From positions 1 to 12,140 of the forward strand of contig JAIRZR010000055.1 in the NCBI GenBank assembly GCA_031267155.1: a stretch of 12,140 nt of DNA, written 5' to 3'. Under the pieces are notes generated by a model. It worked only from the letters and a program-made list of their open reading frames with translations, had not been told where the DNA came from and made no database searches. Below, in pieces: positions 12,072-12,140 of the stretch (its first letter is position 1; every line of letters starts with the position of its first letter). The DNA comes from Prevotellaceae bacterium. Lineage in GTDB: Bacteria > Bacteroidota > Bacteroidia > Bacteroidales > UBA932. The translations under genes were made by a program, and so were the position numbers.

Positions 12072-12140
12072 TAGCGTTAATTAATTGTCCGCAGGACATC
12101 AATATCAATAGAAAACCGTTTATTTCCCGTCACAAGCCTT

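Noticed and set aside
1..12140. CRISPR arrays, prophage modules, toxin-antitoxin pairs or defence islands
   Set aside because: No regularly spaced repeat-spacer pattern, phage structural gene, recombinase or toxin-antitoxin-like small gene pair was found on either strand.

Overview
This window looks like an ordinary stretch of chromosome from a member of the Bacteroidota, most likely the order Bacteroidales. Several signs agree. The promoters have the Bacteroidota form, TTTG followed by 20 bases and TAnnTTTG, seen intact before three genes. Shine-Dalgarno sequences are weak or absent. The proteins are typical of the group: a 6-bladed beta-propeller lipoprotein, a small outer-membrane beta-barrel, an S46 dipeptidyl-peptidase remnant, a YwqE/CpsB-type PHP phosphatase and an A1S_2505-type small protein. 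I cannot fix a genus from sequence alone.

Layout, left to right. (1) 1-552, plus strand: the 3' part of a PHP-family tyrosine phosphatase, interrupted by a frameshift near 198. (2) 759-1973, minus: a beta-propeller lipoprotein. (3) 1974-2584: a 611-base region with no intact gene. It holds a direct repeat, a copy of a dispersed motif, a strong hairpin and a 35-codon signal-peptide-like open frame that may be the stub of a lost TonB-dependent receptor. (4) 2585-5862, minus: a tight three-gene operon of PLP aminotransferase, exported metallo-beta-lactamase-fold hydrolase and DAACS-family cation symporter. (5) 6149-6970, plus: an exported alpha/beta-hydrolase esterase. (6) 7038-7427, minus: a small A1S_2505-type (macro-like) protein. 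(7) 7636-9045, plus: S-adenosylhomocysteinase (ahcY). (8) 9058-9422: a decayed N-terminal fragment of an S46 peptidase containing a 12-G tract. (9) 9548-10420, plus: an outer-membrane beta-barrel protein. (10) 10484-11700, minus: an exported unknown protein and riboflavin synthase, 2 bases apart. (11) 11806-11878, plus: tRNA-Phe(GAA). (12) 11879-12140: non-coding DNA with hairpins and heptamer repeats.

Two links between genes stand out. The minus-strand operon could process an extracytoplasmic substrate (hydrolase), import an amino acid or carboxylate (symporter) and transaminate it (aminotransferase); the grouping is visible, the pathway is inference. The unknown exported protein is almost certainly co-transcribed with riboflavin synthase, although no common function is evident.

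The most notable non-coding signals are three arrays of a degenerate 7-base repeat (AAYTRAR-like), a roughly 36-base motif present both at 2275 and at 6054, and two genes (PHP phosphatase, S46 peptidase) that look broken. I see no CRISPR array, no complete insertion sequence, no phage module, no recognised defence system and no riboswitch. I found no clearly new multi-gene system.
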